From UMGS1649 sp045651205 (lineage in GTDB: Bacteria > Bacillota > Clostridia > TANB77 > CAG-465), in NCBI GenBank assembly GCA_045651205.1, contig JAZRSA010000050.1, positions 62,001-126,000 on the forward strand: a stretch of DNA of 64,000 nt, read 5' to 3'. A program made the translations under genes and the position numbers. Shown here in pieces: positions 52,301-60,926 of this stretch (positions within the stretch are counted from its first letter, which is position 1; each line of letters begins with the position of its first letter). The notes beneath the pieces are model-generated. The model was not told the DNA's origin and ran no database searches. It worked only from the letters and a program-made list of their open reading frames with translations.

Positions 52301-52651
52301 CTATTTATTCATTATTAAAGAAATTAACCAGATTATTAATGCTAACACAACCATTTCTAGAAGCATTGCACCAATAAACAACCAAGGTATAAACAATATT
52401 ACCCATAGTTTGCAAAACTCTGTGTCTATTTTCTTTACCATTGCAATAATTGCAAGAACTACTAACAATATTCCATAAGGAAATATTGAAAGACATGTAC
52501 ATACAGGGAATCCTCCTTCTGTAACTCCATACCACATTATATAATCTCCAAGCATTCCTAACATTGGTATTATAAATGATGCTATTACAAAAATCTTATC
52601 CAATATATGTAATTTTTTCTTTTGCTTTTCTTTGTTTATTTCTTGTTCCAT
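52301..52651 (-). CDS. Unknown small membrane protein
   Basis: A 116-residue protein with a charged Lys/Glu start, then three hydrophobic helices at about 17-42, 53-70 and 82-112. I do not recognise it. The ribosome-binding site is AGGAAAG. It lies 12 bases after the iron alcohol dehydrogenase gene and is followed by a strong terminator, so the two may share a transcript. Confidence 0.55.
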   Translation of the reverse strand: MEQEINKEKQKKKLHILDKIFVIASFIIPMLGMLGDYIMWYGVTEGGFPVCTCLSIFPYGILLVVLAIIAMVKKIDTEFCKLWVILFIPWLFIGAMLLEMVVLALIIWLISLIMNK

Positions 52652-52662
52652 TGTCTTTCCTA

Positions 52663-53817
52663 TTACATAGCTTCTCTATATAATTTGATAAAGTCTTCTT
52701 TAGTTACTTCTCTTGGGTTACCTGGCATACATGGATCTGCCATTGCTTTTTCAGCAAGCATATCTAAATCTTCTTCTTTGCATCCAGTATCTTTAACTGT
52801 TGTGTTTATTCCAACTGTTTTAGAAAGTTCTAATATCTTTCCTACAAATACTTCTACAGCTTGTTCATCTGTAAAGCTTAATGCTCCTATTACACCTAAA
52901 CCAGCTAGTATTTCTTTAAATCTATCTGCGCAAACTGCACCATTAAATCTCATGACTGTTGGAAGTAATATTGTATTAGCTAGACCGTGTGGTGTGTCAT
53001 ATACAGCACCTAATTGGTGAGCCATTGAGTGAACTATTCCAAGTCCAACATTTGAGAATCCCATACCAGCTATATATTGAGCAAGAGCCATTTTTTCTAC
53101 TGCTTTTGGATCTTTTTCATTTACTGCTGCTGGTAAATATTTAAATATTAATTTAATAGCTTGCATGTGGAACATGTCAGACATAGTATTGTGTCCTTTA
53201 GTAATGTATCCTTCAACTGCGTGTGTTAACGCATCCATACCTGTAGCTGCTGCTGTAGATTTTGGAAGTGTTTCCATAAGTTCAGAGTCTACTATTGCAA
53301 GAAGTGGTATATCGTTAGGGTCAACACAAACCATTTTAACTTCTCTGTCTTCATCAGTTATTACATAGTTAATTGTAACTTCTGCTGCAGTACCATGAGT
53401 TGTTGGAAGTGCTACCATTGCCATTCCTCTATTTTTAGTATTAGATACTCCTTCTAAAGATACAACGTCTGCTCTATCTGGGTTAGTCATTATTATTGAA
53501 ATACCCTTAGCTGTATCCATTACAGATCCACCACCTACTGCAACTATTACATCTGCACCAGATTCTTTGCATGCTGCAACACCATCTTGTACATTTTTAA
53601 CAGTTGGGTTTGGTTTAATATCTGCATAAGTATCATAAGGGATACCTGCTGCATCTAAAACCGCACTAACTTTTCCTGCAACACCGCAATCTAAAAGAGT
53701 TTTATCTGTTACAAATAATACTTTTTTATATCCTCTGTTTGCTATTTCTTGAGCTAGTACTTCTCTTGAACCTCTACCAAAGTGTGAAGTTTCATTTAAA
53801 ACAAATCTTTCTGACAT
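52663..53817 (-). CDS. Iron-containing alcohol dehydrogenase (FucO-like)
   Basis: A 384-residue group III alcohol dehydrogenase. The NAD site GGGSVMDTAKGI is at about 95-106. Iron ligands are visible as Asp in VDSELMETLP, His in MDALTHAVEGY, and two His in HSMAHQLGAVYDTPHGLAN. Relatives reduce lactaldehyde, propionaldehyde or butyraldehyde. The THGTAAEVT segment, where many relatives have TAGTGSE, fits the FucO/DhaT side. Substrate is undecided. AAGGAGG precedes the ATG. It is read in the same direction as adhE downstream of the kinase-like gene. Confidence 0.9.
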   Translation of the reverse strand: MSERFVLNETSHFGRGSREVLAQEIANRGYKKVLFVTDKTLLDCGVAGKVSAVLDAAGIPYDTYADIKPNPTVKNVQDGVAACKESGADVIVAVGGGSVMDTAKGISIIMTNPDRADVVSLEGVSNTKNRGMAMVALPTTHGTAAEVTINYVITDEDREVKMVCVDPNDIPLLAIVDSELMETLPKSTAAATGMDALTHAVEGYITKGHNTMSDMFHMQAIKLIFKYLPAAVNEKDPKAVEKMALAQYIAGMGFSNVGLGIVHSMAHQLGAVYDTPHGLANTILLPTVMRFNGAVCADRFKEILAGLGVIGALSFTDEQAVEVFVGKILELSKTVGINTTVKDTGCKEEDLDMLAEKAMADPCMPGNPREVTKEDFIKLYREAM

Positions 53818-53899
53818 ATCTTATTCCTCCTTATTTACATCAAAAATATATAATAACGTACCTAAGTACCATTATCCAATTTAATACTTTACTACTTTC

Positions 53900-54661
53900 C
53901 TATTGGAAGTCTACAACATTTATCCAACGACTTAGAAATTCTTGTTCTTCTTTAATTCCTTTAGTAAGCTGAGTTGCTGCAACTATTGGAATCCATCTTC
54001 TAATGTGCGTTTTTTCTATTTCACTTTCCTTAGAAAATATTTCTAAATATTTTTCTGCTAACTTATCTTTTCCTTGTATTGAAAATAAAAGGAATGTTCT
54101 TGCTGCATCACCTGATGCGTTACCTTGTGTCGCATGCGACCAATCTAGTATATATGCATCACCTTTTTCTGTAATTATTATATTACTTGGATTAAAATCT
54201 CCGTGACAAAGTTTTGCATGATTTTTCATACCATCTAATCTTTGTTCAAGTTCATATTTAGTAGCATCATCTATTAGAGTAGTTTCTTTTAATTTTTTAC
54301 TAAACTTGTCCTTCATTCTGCTAAGTAAAGGAACTCTTTTAGATAAAACTTCTAATTGAAGTTTAACAAATAATTCTAAGTACTCATCTTCTTTTTCTGG
54401 ATGTTTTTCCATAAGTTCAGCAAGGGTTGTACCTGAAACATATTCAGATACTAGAGCCCAACCTTCTTTTATTTTAGTTACTTCTAAAAGCTTTGGAATA
54501 TTTAAGTCTGTAGCTTCTTCTACTCTTGCTTGATTTAATGCTTCATTTAATATATTAGATTTAGGATGTTTCTTTTCGAATAATTTAATTACTCTATCTC
54601 CATCTCTATATATTGTTTTGTTTTTTCTTTCAGCTAACACCTTTACAATTTTTACTGCCAT
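53900..54661 (-). CDS. APH/phosphotransferase-like kinase
   Basis: A 253-residue small-molecule kinase of the APH fold. Lys in the ATP lobe is in RVIKLFEKK. The catalytic loop is CHGDFNPSNIIITEKG and the metal-binding Asp is in ILDWSHATQG. Relatives phosphorylate choline, homoserine, fructosamine or aminoglycosides; resistance should not be assumed. The C-terminus is helical. Its ATG overlaps the stop of the AdhE alcohol dehydrogenase half by one base (TAATG), so its expression is tied to adhE. Confidence 0.8.
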   Translation of the reverse strand: MAVKIVKVLAERKNKTIYRDGDRVIKLFEKKHPKSNILNEALNQARVEEATDLNIPKLLEVTKIKEGWALVSEYVSGTTLAELMEKHPEKEDEYLELFVKLQLEVLSKRVPLLSRMKDKFSKKLKETTLIDDATKYELEQRLDGMKNHAKLCHGDFNPSNIIITEKGDAYILDWSHATQGNASGDAARTFLLFSIQGKDKLAEKYLEIFSKESEIEKTHIRRWIPIVAATQLTKGIKEEQEFLSRWINVVDFQ

Positions 54662-55911
54662 TATCTTTTACCTCCATAATATGCGTTTAAGTACATTTCT
54701 TTTATTTCGCTCATTAATGGATATCTTGGATTTGCACCAGTACATTGATCATCAAAGGCTTGTTCTGTCATTTCATCAAGTCTTGCTAGGAAGTCTTTTT
54801 CATCTATGCCATAATCTTTTATTGTTTCCTTTATACCAACTTTTTCTTTTAAGTCGTTTACTGCTTTAATTAAATTTTCTAGTTTTTCTTCGTTTGTTTT
54901 TCCACCTAATCCTAATGCATCTGCTACCAATGCATATTTTTCTAATGTTTTTGGATGGTCATATTGTGGGAATGTTCCCATCTTAGGTGGTGCATCTACG
55001 CTATTAAATCTTAATACATGTTCTATCATTAACGCATTTGCTACACCATGTGGTAAGTGATGGAATGATCCTAATTTGTGTGCCATAGAGTGGCATACTC
55101 CAAGGAATGCATTCGCAAAGGCCATACCTGCCATAGTAGCTGCATTAGCCATTTTTTCTCTTGCTTCTGGATCATTTGAGCCATTATCGTAAGCACGAGG
55201 TAGATATTTAAATATGTTCTTTAAGCTTTCTATTGCTAAACCATCTGTATATTCTGTAGCCATCATTGATGCTAATGCTTCAAGGTCGTGTGTTACTGCA
55301 TCTATACCTGATGCTGATGTAAGACCTTTTGGTGCATTCATCATCATATCTGCATCTACTATTGCCATATTAGGCATAAGTTCGTAATCTGCAAGTGGAT
55401 ATTTAGTTCCAGTCTTTTCATCTGTTATAACAGCAAATGGAGTTACTTCAGAACCTGTTCCTGCAGTTGTAGGTACTGCTATAAAGTATGCTTTTTCACC
55501 CATTTTAGGGAATGTGTATACTCTCTTACGTATATCCATAAATCTCATAGCCATATCCATAAAATCTACTTCTGGATGTTCATACATTACCCACATAATT
55601 TTTGCAGCATCCATTGCACTACCACCACCAATTGCTATTATGCAGTCTGGATTAAATGCTCTAATTTGTTCTGTTCCTTTTACTGCACATTCAAGTGTTG
55701 GATCTGGTTCAACATCAAAGAATGATGCATGCGCTATTTTTAATTCATCTAATTTATCTGTTACTGGTTTTGTATAACCATTTTCATATAAGAATTTATC
55801 TGTAACAATAAATACTCTCTTTTTATTTAATACTGTACCAAGTTCATCTAGTGCAACTGGTAAGCAACCTTTTTTAATATATACTTTTTCTGGTGCTCTA
55901 AACCAAAGCAT
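54661..55911 (-). CDS. adhE: AdhE alcohol dehydrogenase half (iron-dependent), downstream of an in-frame TGA
   Basis: A 416-residue iron-containing alcohol dehydrogenase that equals the C-terminal half of AdhE. GGGSAMDAAKIMWVMYEHPE, FMDIRKRVYTFPKMG, TTAGTGSEVTPFAVITD, IDAVTHDLEAL, VCHSMAHKLGSFHHLPHG and DDQCTGANPRYPL follow the AdhE pattern in order. It reduces acetaldehyde to ethanol with NADH. It lies in the same frame as the aldehyde dehydrogenase half upstream, separated only by TGA and 27 sense codons. The ATG at 55909-55911 has AAGGAGA 7 bases upstream, so independent translation is likely. That site falls in the conserved AERREN codons before it. Confidence 0.93.
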   Translation of the reverse strand: MLWFRAPEKVYIKKGCLPVALDELGTVLNKKRVFIVTDKFLYENGYTKPVTDKLDELKIAHASFFDVEPDPTLECAVKGTEQIRAFNPDCIIAIGGGSAMDAAKIMWVMYEHPEVDFMDMAMRFMDIRKRVYTFPKMGEKAYFIAVPTTAGTGSEVTPFAVITDEKTGTKYPLADYELMPNMAIVDADMMMNAPKGLTSASGIDAVTHDLEALASMMATEYTDGLAIESLKNIFKYLPRAYDNGSNDPEAREKMANAATMAGMAFANAFLGVCHSMAHKLGSFHHLPHGVANALMIEHVLRFNSVDAPPKMGTFPQYDHPKTLEKYALVADALGLGGKTNEEKLENLIKAVNDLKEKVGIKETIKDYGIDEKDFLARLDEMTEQAFDDQCTGANPRYPLMSEIKEMYLNAYYGGKR

Positions 55912-55992
55912 GTTTTCTCTCCTTTCAGCAACTGTTTTAACATTTAATAGTTGCTTTATTCCTACGTTTTCAGATACTGAGTTTCCACCCCA

Positions 55993-55995
55993 TCA
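55993..55995 (-). other. In-frame TGA interrupting adhE
   Basis: Reading on from the aldehyde dehydrogenase half, the sequence is LTLGCG, TGA, then WGGNSVSENVG in the same frame. Known AdhE proteins have Ser here (GCGSWGGN). One base change from TCA would give TGA. The bases after it show no convincing selenocysteine hairpin that I can recognise. Confidence 0.85.
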
Positions 55996-57255
55996 TCCAC
56001 AACCAAGTGTAAGTGATGGAGTTAACTTAAAGTTGTATATATCTCCTATACCACCTTGCGCTGCTGGAGTATTTATTAATACTCTACATGTTTTCATTGA
56101 GTTATAGAATTCTTCAATTTTATCTTTCTCAGTAAGTGTGTTTATGTATAATGATGAAGTATGACCTAAACCACCATCTTCTACTAGAACTTTTGCTTTA
56201 CTAATAGCCTCTTTAAAGTTCTTTGCTTTATACATTGCAAGAACTGGAGATAGTTTTTCGTGAGCAAATTCTTCATCTAGATTTACATTCTCTACTTCAC
56301 CTATTAACACTTTAGTCGTTTTCTCTACATCTACTCCTGCAAGTTTTGCAATTGTATATGCACTTTGTCCAACTATCTTTGCGTTTAATGCTCCATTTAT
56401 TATTATTGTTTTTCTAACTTTTTCTGTTTCGTTCTCATTTAAGATATAACATCCGCGTTTTACAAATTCCTCTTTAACAGCATCATATATTTTATTATCT
56501 ACTATTACAGATTGTTCTGATGCACATATCATACCATAGTCAAAAGTTTTTGAGTGTATGATTGAGTTTACTGCTAAAATTATATCTGCAGATTCATCTA
56601 TTATTGCTGGTGTATTACCCGCACCAACTCCTAGCGCTGGTTTACCACTTGAGTATGCAGACTTAACCATACCTGGTCCACCTGTTGCAAGTATTGTATC
56701 TACTGAGTGCATTAATGTATTTGTAAGTTCTAAAGATGGAACATCTATCCAAGATATTATTCCTTTTGGTGCACCTGCTTTAACTGCTGCATCTAGAACT
56801 ATTCTTGCTGCTTCTATTGTAGAGTTCTTTGCTCTAGGGTGTGGACTTATTATTATTCCATTTCTAGTTTTAAGAGCTATTAATGTCTTAAATATTGCAG
56901 TTGAAGTTGGATTTGTTGTTGGTATAACCGCTCCTATTATTCCAATTGGTTCTAATACTTTCTTTATACCAAAAGCTTTGTCTTCTTCTACTACTCCACA
57001 TGTTTTTGTATCTCTATATTTGTTATATATATATTCTGCAGCATAGTGGTTCTTAATTACTTTATCTTCTACAAGACCCATTCCTGTTTCTTCTACAGCC
57101 ATTTTTGCAAGTGGTATTCTTGCTGCATTTGCTGCAATAGCCGCTGCTTTAAATATTTCATCTACTTGTTCTTGACTAAACTTAGCGAATTCTTGCTGTG
57201 CTTTTCTTGTACTAGCAATTGCTTTTTCTAATTTTTCCACGCTATCTACTATCAT
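55993..57255 (-). CDS. adhE: AdhE acetaldehyde dehydrogenase half, ended by an in-frame TGA
   Basis: A 420-residue CoA-acylating aldehyde dehydrogenase equal to the N-terminal half of AdhE. NPTSTAIFKTLIALKTRN, GGPGMVKSAYSSGKPALGVG and the catalytic Cys in DYGMICASEQS are intact. It turns acetyl-CoA into acetaldehyde. AdhE normally continues without a break into the alcohol dehydrogenase domain and forms spirosomes. Here a TGA at 55993-55995 stops it in the linker, 27 codons before a usable internal ATG. The whole frame 57255-54661 is 865 codons, close to normal AdhE length. AAGGAG precedes the ATG. The promoter lies at 57324-57352. Confidence 0.93.
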   Translation of the reverse strand: MIVDSVEKLEKAIASTRKAQQEFAKFSQEQVDEIFKAAAIAANAARIPLAKMAVEETGMGLVEDKVIKNHYAAEYIYNKYRDTKTCGVVEEDKAFGIKKVLEPIGIIGAVIPTTNPTSTAIFKTLIALKTRNGIIISPHPRAKNSTIEAARIVLDAAVKAGAPKGIISWIDVPSLELTNTLMHSVDTILATGGPGMVKSAYSSGKPALGVGAGNTPAIIDESADIILAVNSIIHSKTFDYGMICASEQSVIVDNKIYDAVKEEFVKRGCYILNENETEKVRKTIIINGALNAKIVGQSAYTIAKLAGVDVEKTTKVLIGEVENVNLDEEFAHEKLSPVLAMYKAKNFKEAISKAKVLVEDGGLGHTSSLYINTLTEKDKIEEFYNSMKTCRVLINTPAAQGGIGDIYNFKLTPSLTLGCG

Positions 57256-57323
57256 TTTAGTTTTCTCCTTATGTTATTATATATTCCATTTAATATATTT
57301 TTTTGCCTCTTAATAACAAAATC

Positions 57324-57352
57324 ATAGTATCACATAAGTAGATTTTTGTAAA
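57324..57352 (-). promoter_or_regulatory. Sigma-A promoter of adhE
   Basis: TTTACA (57347-57352) and TACTAT (57324-57329) on the minus strand with a 17-base spacer. The leader to adhE is about 60 bases. I looked for a Rex-type TTGTGA palindrome and did not find a convincing one. Confidence 0.6.
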
Positions 57353-57401
57353 TAGAAAACAAGGTACTAATTTAGCGTATTTAACCTATATGTACATAAC
57401 A

Positions 57402-57432
57402 AAAGAGAACAATACTTTGTACTGTTCTCTTT
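57402..57432 (-). terminator. Terminator of the orphan gene at 57440
   Basis: Stem AAAGAGAACA / TGTTCTCTTT, extended by a few more pairs, directly after the stop at 57440 and followed by T-rich sequence. Confidence 0.8.
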
Positions 57433-57439
57433 GTCTAGT

Positions 57440-57790
57440 TTACTTGTAGTTTTCAACATCAATCAAAAACATTGATAAAGCAAACATATTGCATAAGTCA
57501 TCATATACTCCAACCGTATCCCAATTTACAGATAATTTCATGAAGATATCGTGAAGATAAATCCTTACTGCTCCATCAGAATAAACTTGGATTCTTACCG
57601 CATCTTTCAGATTTAGCAAGATGAATTGTAATACATCAGAATATGTTACTTTGTCCGATGCATTTACATATGTAACTTCAGATGTGTTTTTTACCATCCG
57701 TTTAAGTAGCATCTTCTCTACTTCCTCTTTAGGAACTTGTTTTCTATTTCCCATGTACCATATTTCAAACTTGTCATTTAGCCAAAACAT
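57440..57790 (-). CDS. Unknown small soluble protein
   Basis: A 116-residue protein that I do not recognise. It has no membrane helix or signal. Short predicted strands (WYMGNRKQV, AVRIQVYSDGAVRIYLHD) alternate with helices, so a small alpha/beta fold is likely. AGAGGTG precedes the ATG. Its G+C (about 37% in a counted line) is above the window average. It has its own promoter and terminator. Confidence 0.6.
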   Translation of the reverse strand: MFWLNDKFEIWYMGNRKQVPKEEVEKMLLKRMVKNTSEVTYVNASDKVTYSDVLQFILLNLKDAVRIQVYSDGAVRIYLHDIFMKLSVNWDTVGVYDDLCNMFALSMFLIDVENYK

Positions 57791-57852
57791 GTTTTTTCAC
57801 CTCTTTCTATTGTTTAATTAAACTTTAGTCACACGTCTATTTGACATAAAAA

Positions 57853-57881
57853 ATTATACCACAACACTCAAAAAAAGGCAA
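57853..57881 (-). promoter_or_regulatory. Sigma-A promoter of the orphan gene at 57440
   Basis: TTGCCT (57876-57881) and TATAAT (57853-57858) on the minus strand with a 17-base spacer, about 60 bases before the ATG. Confidence 0.7.
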
Positions 57882-57885
57882 TAAA

Positions 57886-57912
57886 ATACAGGAAGTATAT
57901 TCTTCCTGTATT
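57886..57912 (-). terminator. Terminator of the XRE regulator gene
   Basis: Perfect 9-bp stem TACAGGAAG / CTTCCTGTA with a 5-6 base loop, A/T runs on both sides, just after the stop at 57932. Confidence 0.8.
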
Positions 57913-57931
57913 TTTATTTTACTATTTCATA

Positions 57932-59464
57932 TTATCTTATTCTTTGTCTTAAATCATTTATTTCATCTTTTTGCTTATCTATTGTATTTTGCATATCTTC
58001 TAAATTATTTCTTAAGCTTTCATTTTCAGTAATATATCTTCGATACTCACTCTCAGTAAGATATCTATAATGTTCATCTTCCGCATCTTCTCTATTTCTA
58101 ATGTTCTCTTGAATTTTAATTATATTTTCTTGAGATGCATAAATATATACTTCTGCTACACATAAATAACTTTTTATTTTCTTATTATTTATGTCCTTAA
58201 TTGTTCGTTTTATTAAATCAATAATTTGTCTTTCATCGTTTCCACAATATATATCTATCACGCTGCTTTCATCATATACCAAACAATTTGCATATTTACT
58301 ATGTTTTATTGTGACTTTAACATTATTTATATCTGACGCTATATATCTATATGAACAATTATGTATATTGAAAGATAAATCTTCCTTCATCGCATACTCA
58401 TACTCTTCAACTGTATCAAAAGTATCCTCAGTAGTATCTATTATTTCAAAATTAGTTATACCAATTAATATTAAGCCTATACTTACACCTGCTATTATTA
58501 AAGAAACAAGTAACATTATGCCCACTCTAACTTTATTGTATTTCTTGTTTACAATAAAGTTATATAGCAATTCTAATATTACATAGTTACCTATTAATAG
58601 CGCTATTATTAATAACAATGTTCCTACAAATAACATACCAGTCTTTATAAACAAAGTGCTTAGTACTAGAAGTGTGAATAACGAAACAAACGTAAATACA
58701 AATAACAGACCTACGCAAATTACTACGACCTTTATGAAAGCTAATACTAAGTTAAATAATCCATTTAAGAATTTAGAACTTGAATGATTTGGATCACGAA
58801 TTATTACTTTTTCTTTTTTCTTCTCTATAAAGATTTTGTTATTTTTTTCAACTTCCTCTTTACCCTTATTTTCTTCTTTAATATTTTCCACTTCTTCTAC
58901 ATTTTCTTTTACTATTTCATAATAGTCTAAATATCTAATCTTAAATATATGTAAGAAAACTGTAGTTCCTGCTATTATAGAAAATCCAATATATATTGCT
59001 TCTAATATTTGTCTTATTCCCTCATAATATAAATCTCCAAATATAGTTCCAAATACATTATTAGCTATATAATCTGCTACCGCTCCTATTAAAAAAAATA
59101 TAAAAAATATTAAACAAAACATAAAACATTGTTCAATCATGCATTTTAATTTCTGTTTAAACTTCATCGAACTAAACATATCTATAGTTTTAGTAATAAA
59201 ATTAAAGAAATCTTTTGCATATTTATTAATCATACTTGTAGACTCTTTTGTTTCCTCCACTACTTTTACATTTTCATTCATTAGTTCATCAATATTGTAA
59301 TTAAATATTTTGCATATAAGAAGAACTTTATCCATTTCAGGATAACTTTGTCCAGATTCCCATTTTGAAACAGCTTGTCTAGATACTCCTAACTTCTCCG
59401 CAAGTTGTTCTTGAGACAAGTTATTATCTCTTCTTATTATTTTTAAGTTTTCAGATAATTTCAT
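57932..59464 (-). CDS. Membrane-anchored XRE-family regulator
   Basis: A 510-residue protein that joins a DNA-binding head to a membrane body. The XRE helix-turn-helix covers about 5-60 (NLSQEQLAEKLGVSRQAVSKWESG). Two membrane helices follow at about 108-130 and 150-175, then a Lys/Glu-rich cytoplasmic loop. Three or four further helices occupy about 235-335. A soluble beta-rich domain comes next, and a coiled coil ends the protein from about 455. This layout suggests a sensor that regulates DNA while embedded in the membrane. GGGGAG precedes the ATG. Two 12-base direct repeats at 59522-59554 lie upstream. Confidence 0.75.
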   Translation of the reverse strand: MKLSENLKIIRRDNNLSQEQLAEKLGVSRQAVSKWESGQSYPEMDKVLLICKIFNYNIDELMNENVKVVEETKESTSMINKYAKDFFNFITKTIDMFSSMKFKQKLKCMIEQCFMFCLIFFIFFLIGAVADYIANNVFGTIFGDLYYEGIRQILEAIYIGFSIIAGTTVFLHIFKIRYLDYYEIVKENVEEVENIKEENKGKEEVEKNNKIFIEKKKEKVIIRDPNHSSSKFLNGLFNLVLAFIKVVVICVGLLFVFTFVSLFTLLVLSTLFIKTGMLFVGTLLLIIALLIGNYVILELLYNFIVNKKYNKVRVGIMLLVSLIIAGVSIGLILIGITNFEIIDTTEDTFDTVEEYEYAMKEDLSFNIHNCSYRYIASDINNVKVTIKHSKYANCLVYDESSVIDIYCGNDERQIIDLIKRTIKDINNKKIKSYLCVAEVYIYASQENIIKIQENIRNREDAEDEHYRYLTESEYRRYITENESLRNNLEDMQNTIDKQKDEINDLRQRIR

Positions 59465-59521
59465 ATATTTTCTCCCCTTTCTTAATGCAAATTATATAGT
59501 TTCAAGTGGTTGCACACTACC

Positions 59522-59554
59522 AATTTTTAGTTGTTTTTTGTTAATTTTTAGTTG
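59522..59554 (-). promoter_or_regulatory. Two direct repeats upstream of the XRE gene, likely operator
   Basis: AATTTTTAGTTG occurs at 59522-59533 and again at 59543-59554, exactly 21 bases apart, or about two helical turns. They lie between the XRE gene and the patatin gene, upstream of a TATAAT box, and would suit autoregulation by the XRE protein. Confidence 0.55.
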
Positions 59555-59570
59555 CACTTAACATTTGCAT

Positions 59571-60422
59571 CTATTTATTTAAGTATTCCTTTAATAATTC
59601 TATGCTTTCATTTCCCTCTTTAAGGCCTAGTCTATATACTGCTTCTATATTCTCTTCTTCTCTTTCCATCACACTTATATTTAATTTAATGCTTGGTCTT
59701 ATTACAAATATTTCTTTTTTATTTTCTAAATCTATTATTCTTTCTATAGTTTTGTTATATCTTTCATGCCTATTAGTCATAGCTTCTATAAAGTTTGGAT
59801 AATCTTTATAGATTAATCTAGTCATTTTCTCTTTACCTCTACTTAATGGTTTCTTTATATACTCCTTAGGCTGAGTTAAAACAACTATTACTTTATCATA
59901 GTCTAGTGATAACATTTTTTCTACTGGTATGCTATCTCCAATTCCACCATCCAAATACTTCTTGCCATCTAACTCTACAATTTTAGAAACTAATGGAATT
60001 GCTGCGCTTGATCTTAAAGCTTCCATTTGATCATATACACTATCTATTTTTATATATTCTGCTTTACCTGTTTCAACATTAGTAACAGTTGCATAATATT
60101 CTTTTGTAGCTTTTTTGTATTCTTCATCATCAAAAACATCTAGTTCAAAAGGAACTTTGTAAAATGCAAATTCTTTGTTTATTATATTTCCTGTTGTAAC
60201 TAGCGAATGTATGCTTATATTTTTCTTTTCTTTGCAAAATCTTTTGTTGTATCTTACTATTCTTCCTCTTTGTTTAGAAAAATAGTTTACTCCAAATATT
60301 GCACCTGCACTTGTACCAATTATTCCATCTATTTTTATATTATTGTCCATTAAGGCATCAAGTACTCCTGCAGTATATATACCACGCATACCTCCGCCTT
60401 CTAATACTAATCCTACTTTCAT
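59571..60422 (-). CDS. Patatin-like phospholipase family protein (second copy)
   Basis: A 283-residue patatin of the bacterial YjjU-like type. The oxyanion loop is GGGMRGIYTAG at 9-19. The nucleophile elbow is GTSAG with Ser38, and the catalytic Asp lies in YLDGGIGDSIP. It is shorter than the patatin at 36359 and lacks its C-terminal helical part. It follows the gene at 60450 by 27 bases. Substrate and location are unknown. Confidence 0.88.
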   Translation of the reverse strand: MKVGLVLEGGGMRGIYTAGVLDALMDNNIKIDGIIGTSAGAIFGVNYFSKQRGRIVRYNKRFCKEKKNISIHSLVTTGNIINKEFAFYKVPFELDVFDDEEYKKATKEYYATVTNVETGKAEYIKIDSVYDQMEALRSSAAIPLVSKIVELDGKKYLDGGIGDSIPVEKMLSLDYDKVIVVLTQPKEYIKKPLSRGKEKMTRLIYKDYPNFIEAMTNRHERYNKTIERIIDLENKKEIFVIRPSIKLNISVMEREEENIEAVYRLGLKEGNESIELLKEYLNK

Positions 60423-60449
60423 TTGTATCTCCTTTGTGTTTATATTTTA

Positions 60450-60872
60450 CTAGTCTTTATTTAACATATTTAATAAATTTATTTTGAACATATCCTTTTC
60501 TGGATGTTCTTTGCTTACCATTATTCCCTTATATGTACTAAGTTCACTTGTATGTCCTTCTAATAATATGTCTGGTAATATTGTTTTAAGGTATACAATA
60601 CCCTCCTTTTCATTTACTATATATTCTAACGTAACTTTACCATGCACTTTTTCAAACAAAGTGTCTGCAGGAAGTTTCAAAGAATAATGAGTTATCTTTT
60701 CCTTTTTATCTGTAGATACAATATCTCCTAAAAAAGTTCCATTTCTCAAACTTGGATAATACTCAAACATTAATTTTTTATATGCTAACATATTGTATTT
60801 TTTAAGACCTCTTTCTCTTTTCTTAAAATCGTTTTCTTCTACATAATCTAAAACATATACTTTGTTTTTCAT
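60450..60872 (-). CDS. Unknown small soluble protein
   Basis: A 140-residue protein I do not recognise, with no membrane segment and a probable alpha/beta fold. The open frame reaches back into tRNA-Leu, which is an artefact. The real start is the ATG at 60870-60872, with AAGGAG 9 bases upstream and the tRNA terminator before it. It is probably co-transcribed with the patatin. Confidence 0.6.
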   Translation of the reverse strand: MKNKVYVLDYVEENDFKKRERGLKKYNMLAYKKLMFEYYPSLRNGTFLGDIVSTDKKEKITHYSLKLPADTLFEKVHGKVTLEYIVNEKEGIVYLKTILPDILLEGHTSELSTYKGIMVSKEHPEKDMFKINLLNMLNKD

Positions 60873-60892
60873 AATTCTGTTCTCCTTAAAAT

Positions 60893-60917
60893 AAAAAGCA
60901 GACTTGTCTAGTCTGCC
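60893..60917 (-). terminator. Terminator of tRNA-Leu
   Basis: Stem GCAGACT / AGTCTGC with a 5-base loop and TTTTTATTTT on the minus strand, about 10 bases after the tRNA CCA end. Confidence 0.8.
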
Positions 60918-60926
60918 TTGTAAGTA

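Noticed and set aside
53900..54661. Aminoglycoside resistance gene
   Set aside because: The APH-like motifs fit many small-molecule kinases, and coupling to adhE argues for a metabolic role.
55993..55995. A variant genetic code (TGA = Trp) or selenocysteine at the adhE TGA
   Set aside because: Genes such as radC use TGA as stop and Trp is coded by TGG throughout, so a code change is excluded. Selenocysteine usually replaces Cys, not Ser, and I see no clear SECIS-like stem. It stays only as an alternative.
57256..57440. Rex operator before adhE
   Set aside because: Only a TTGTTA half-site is visible; no inverted TTGTGA-type pair.
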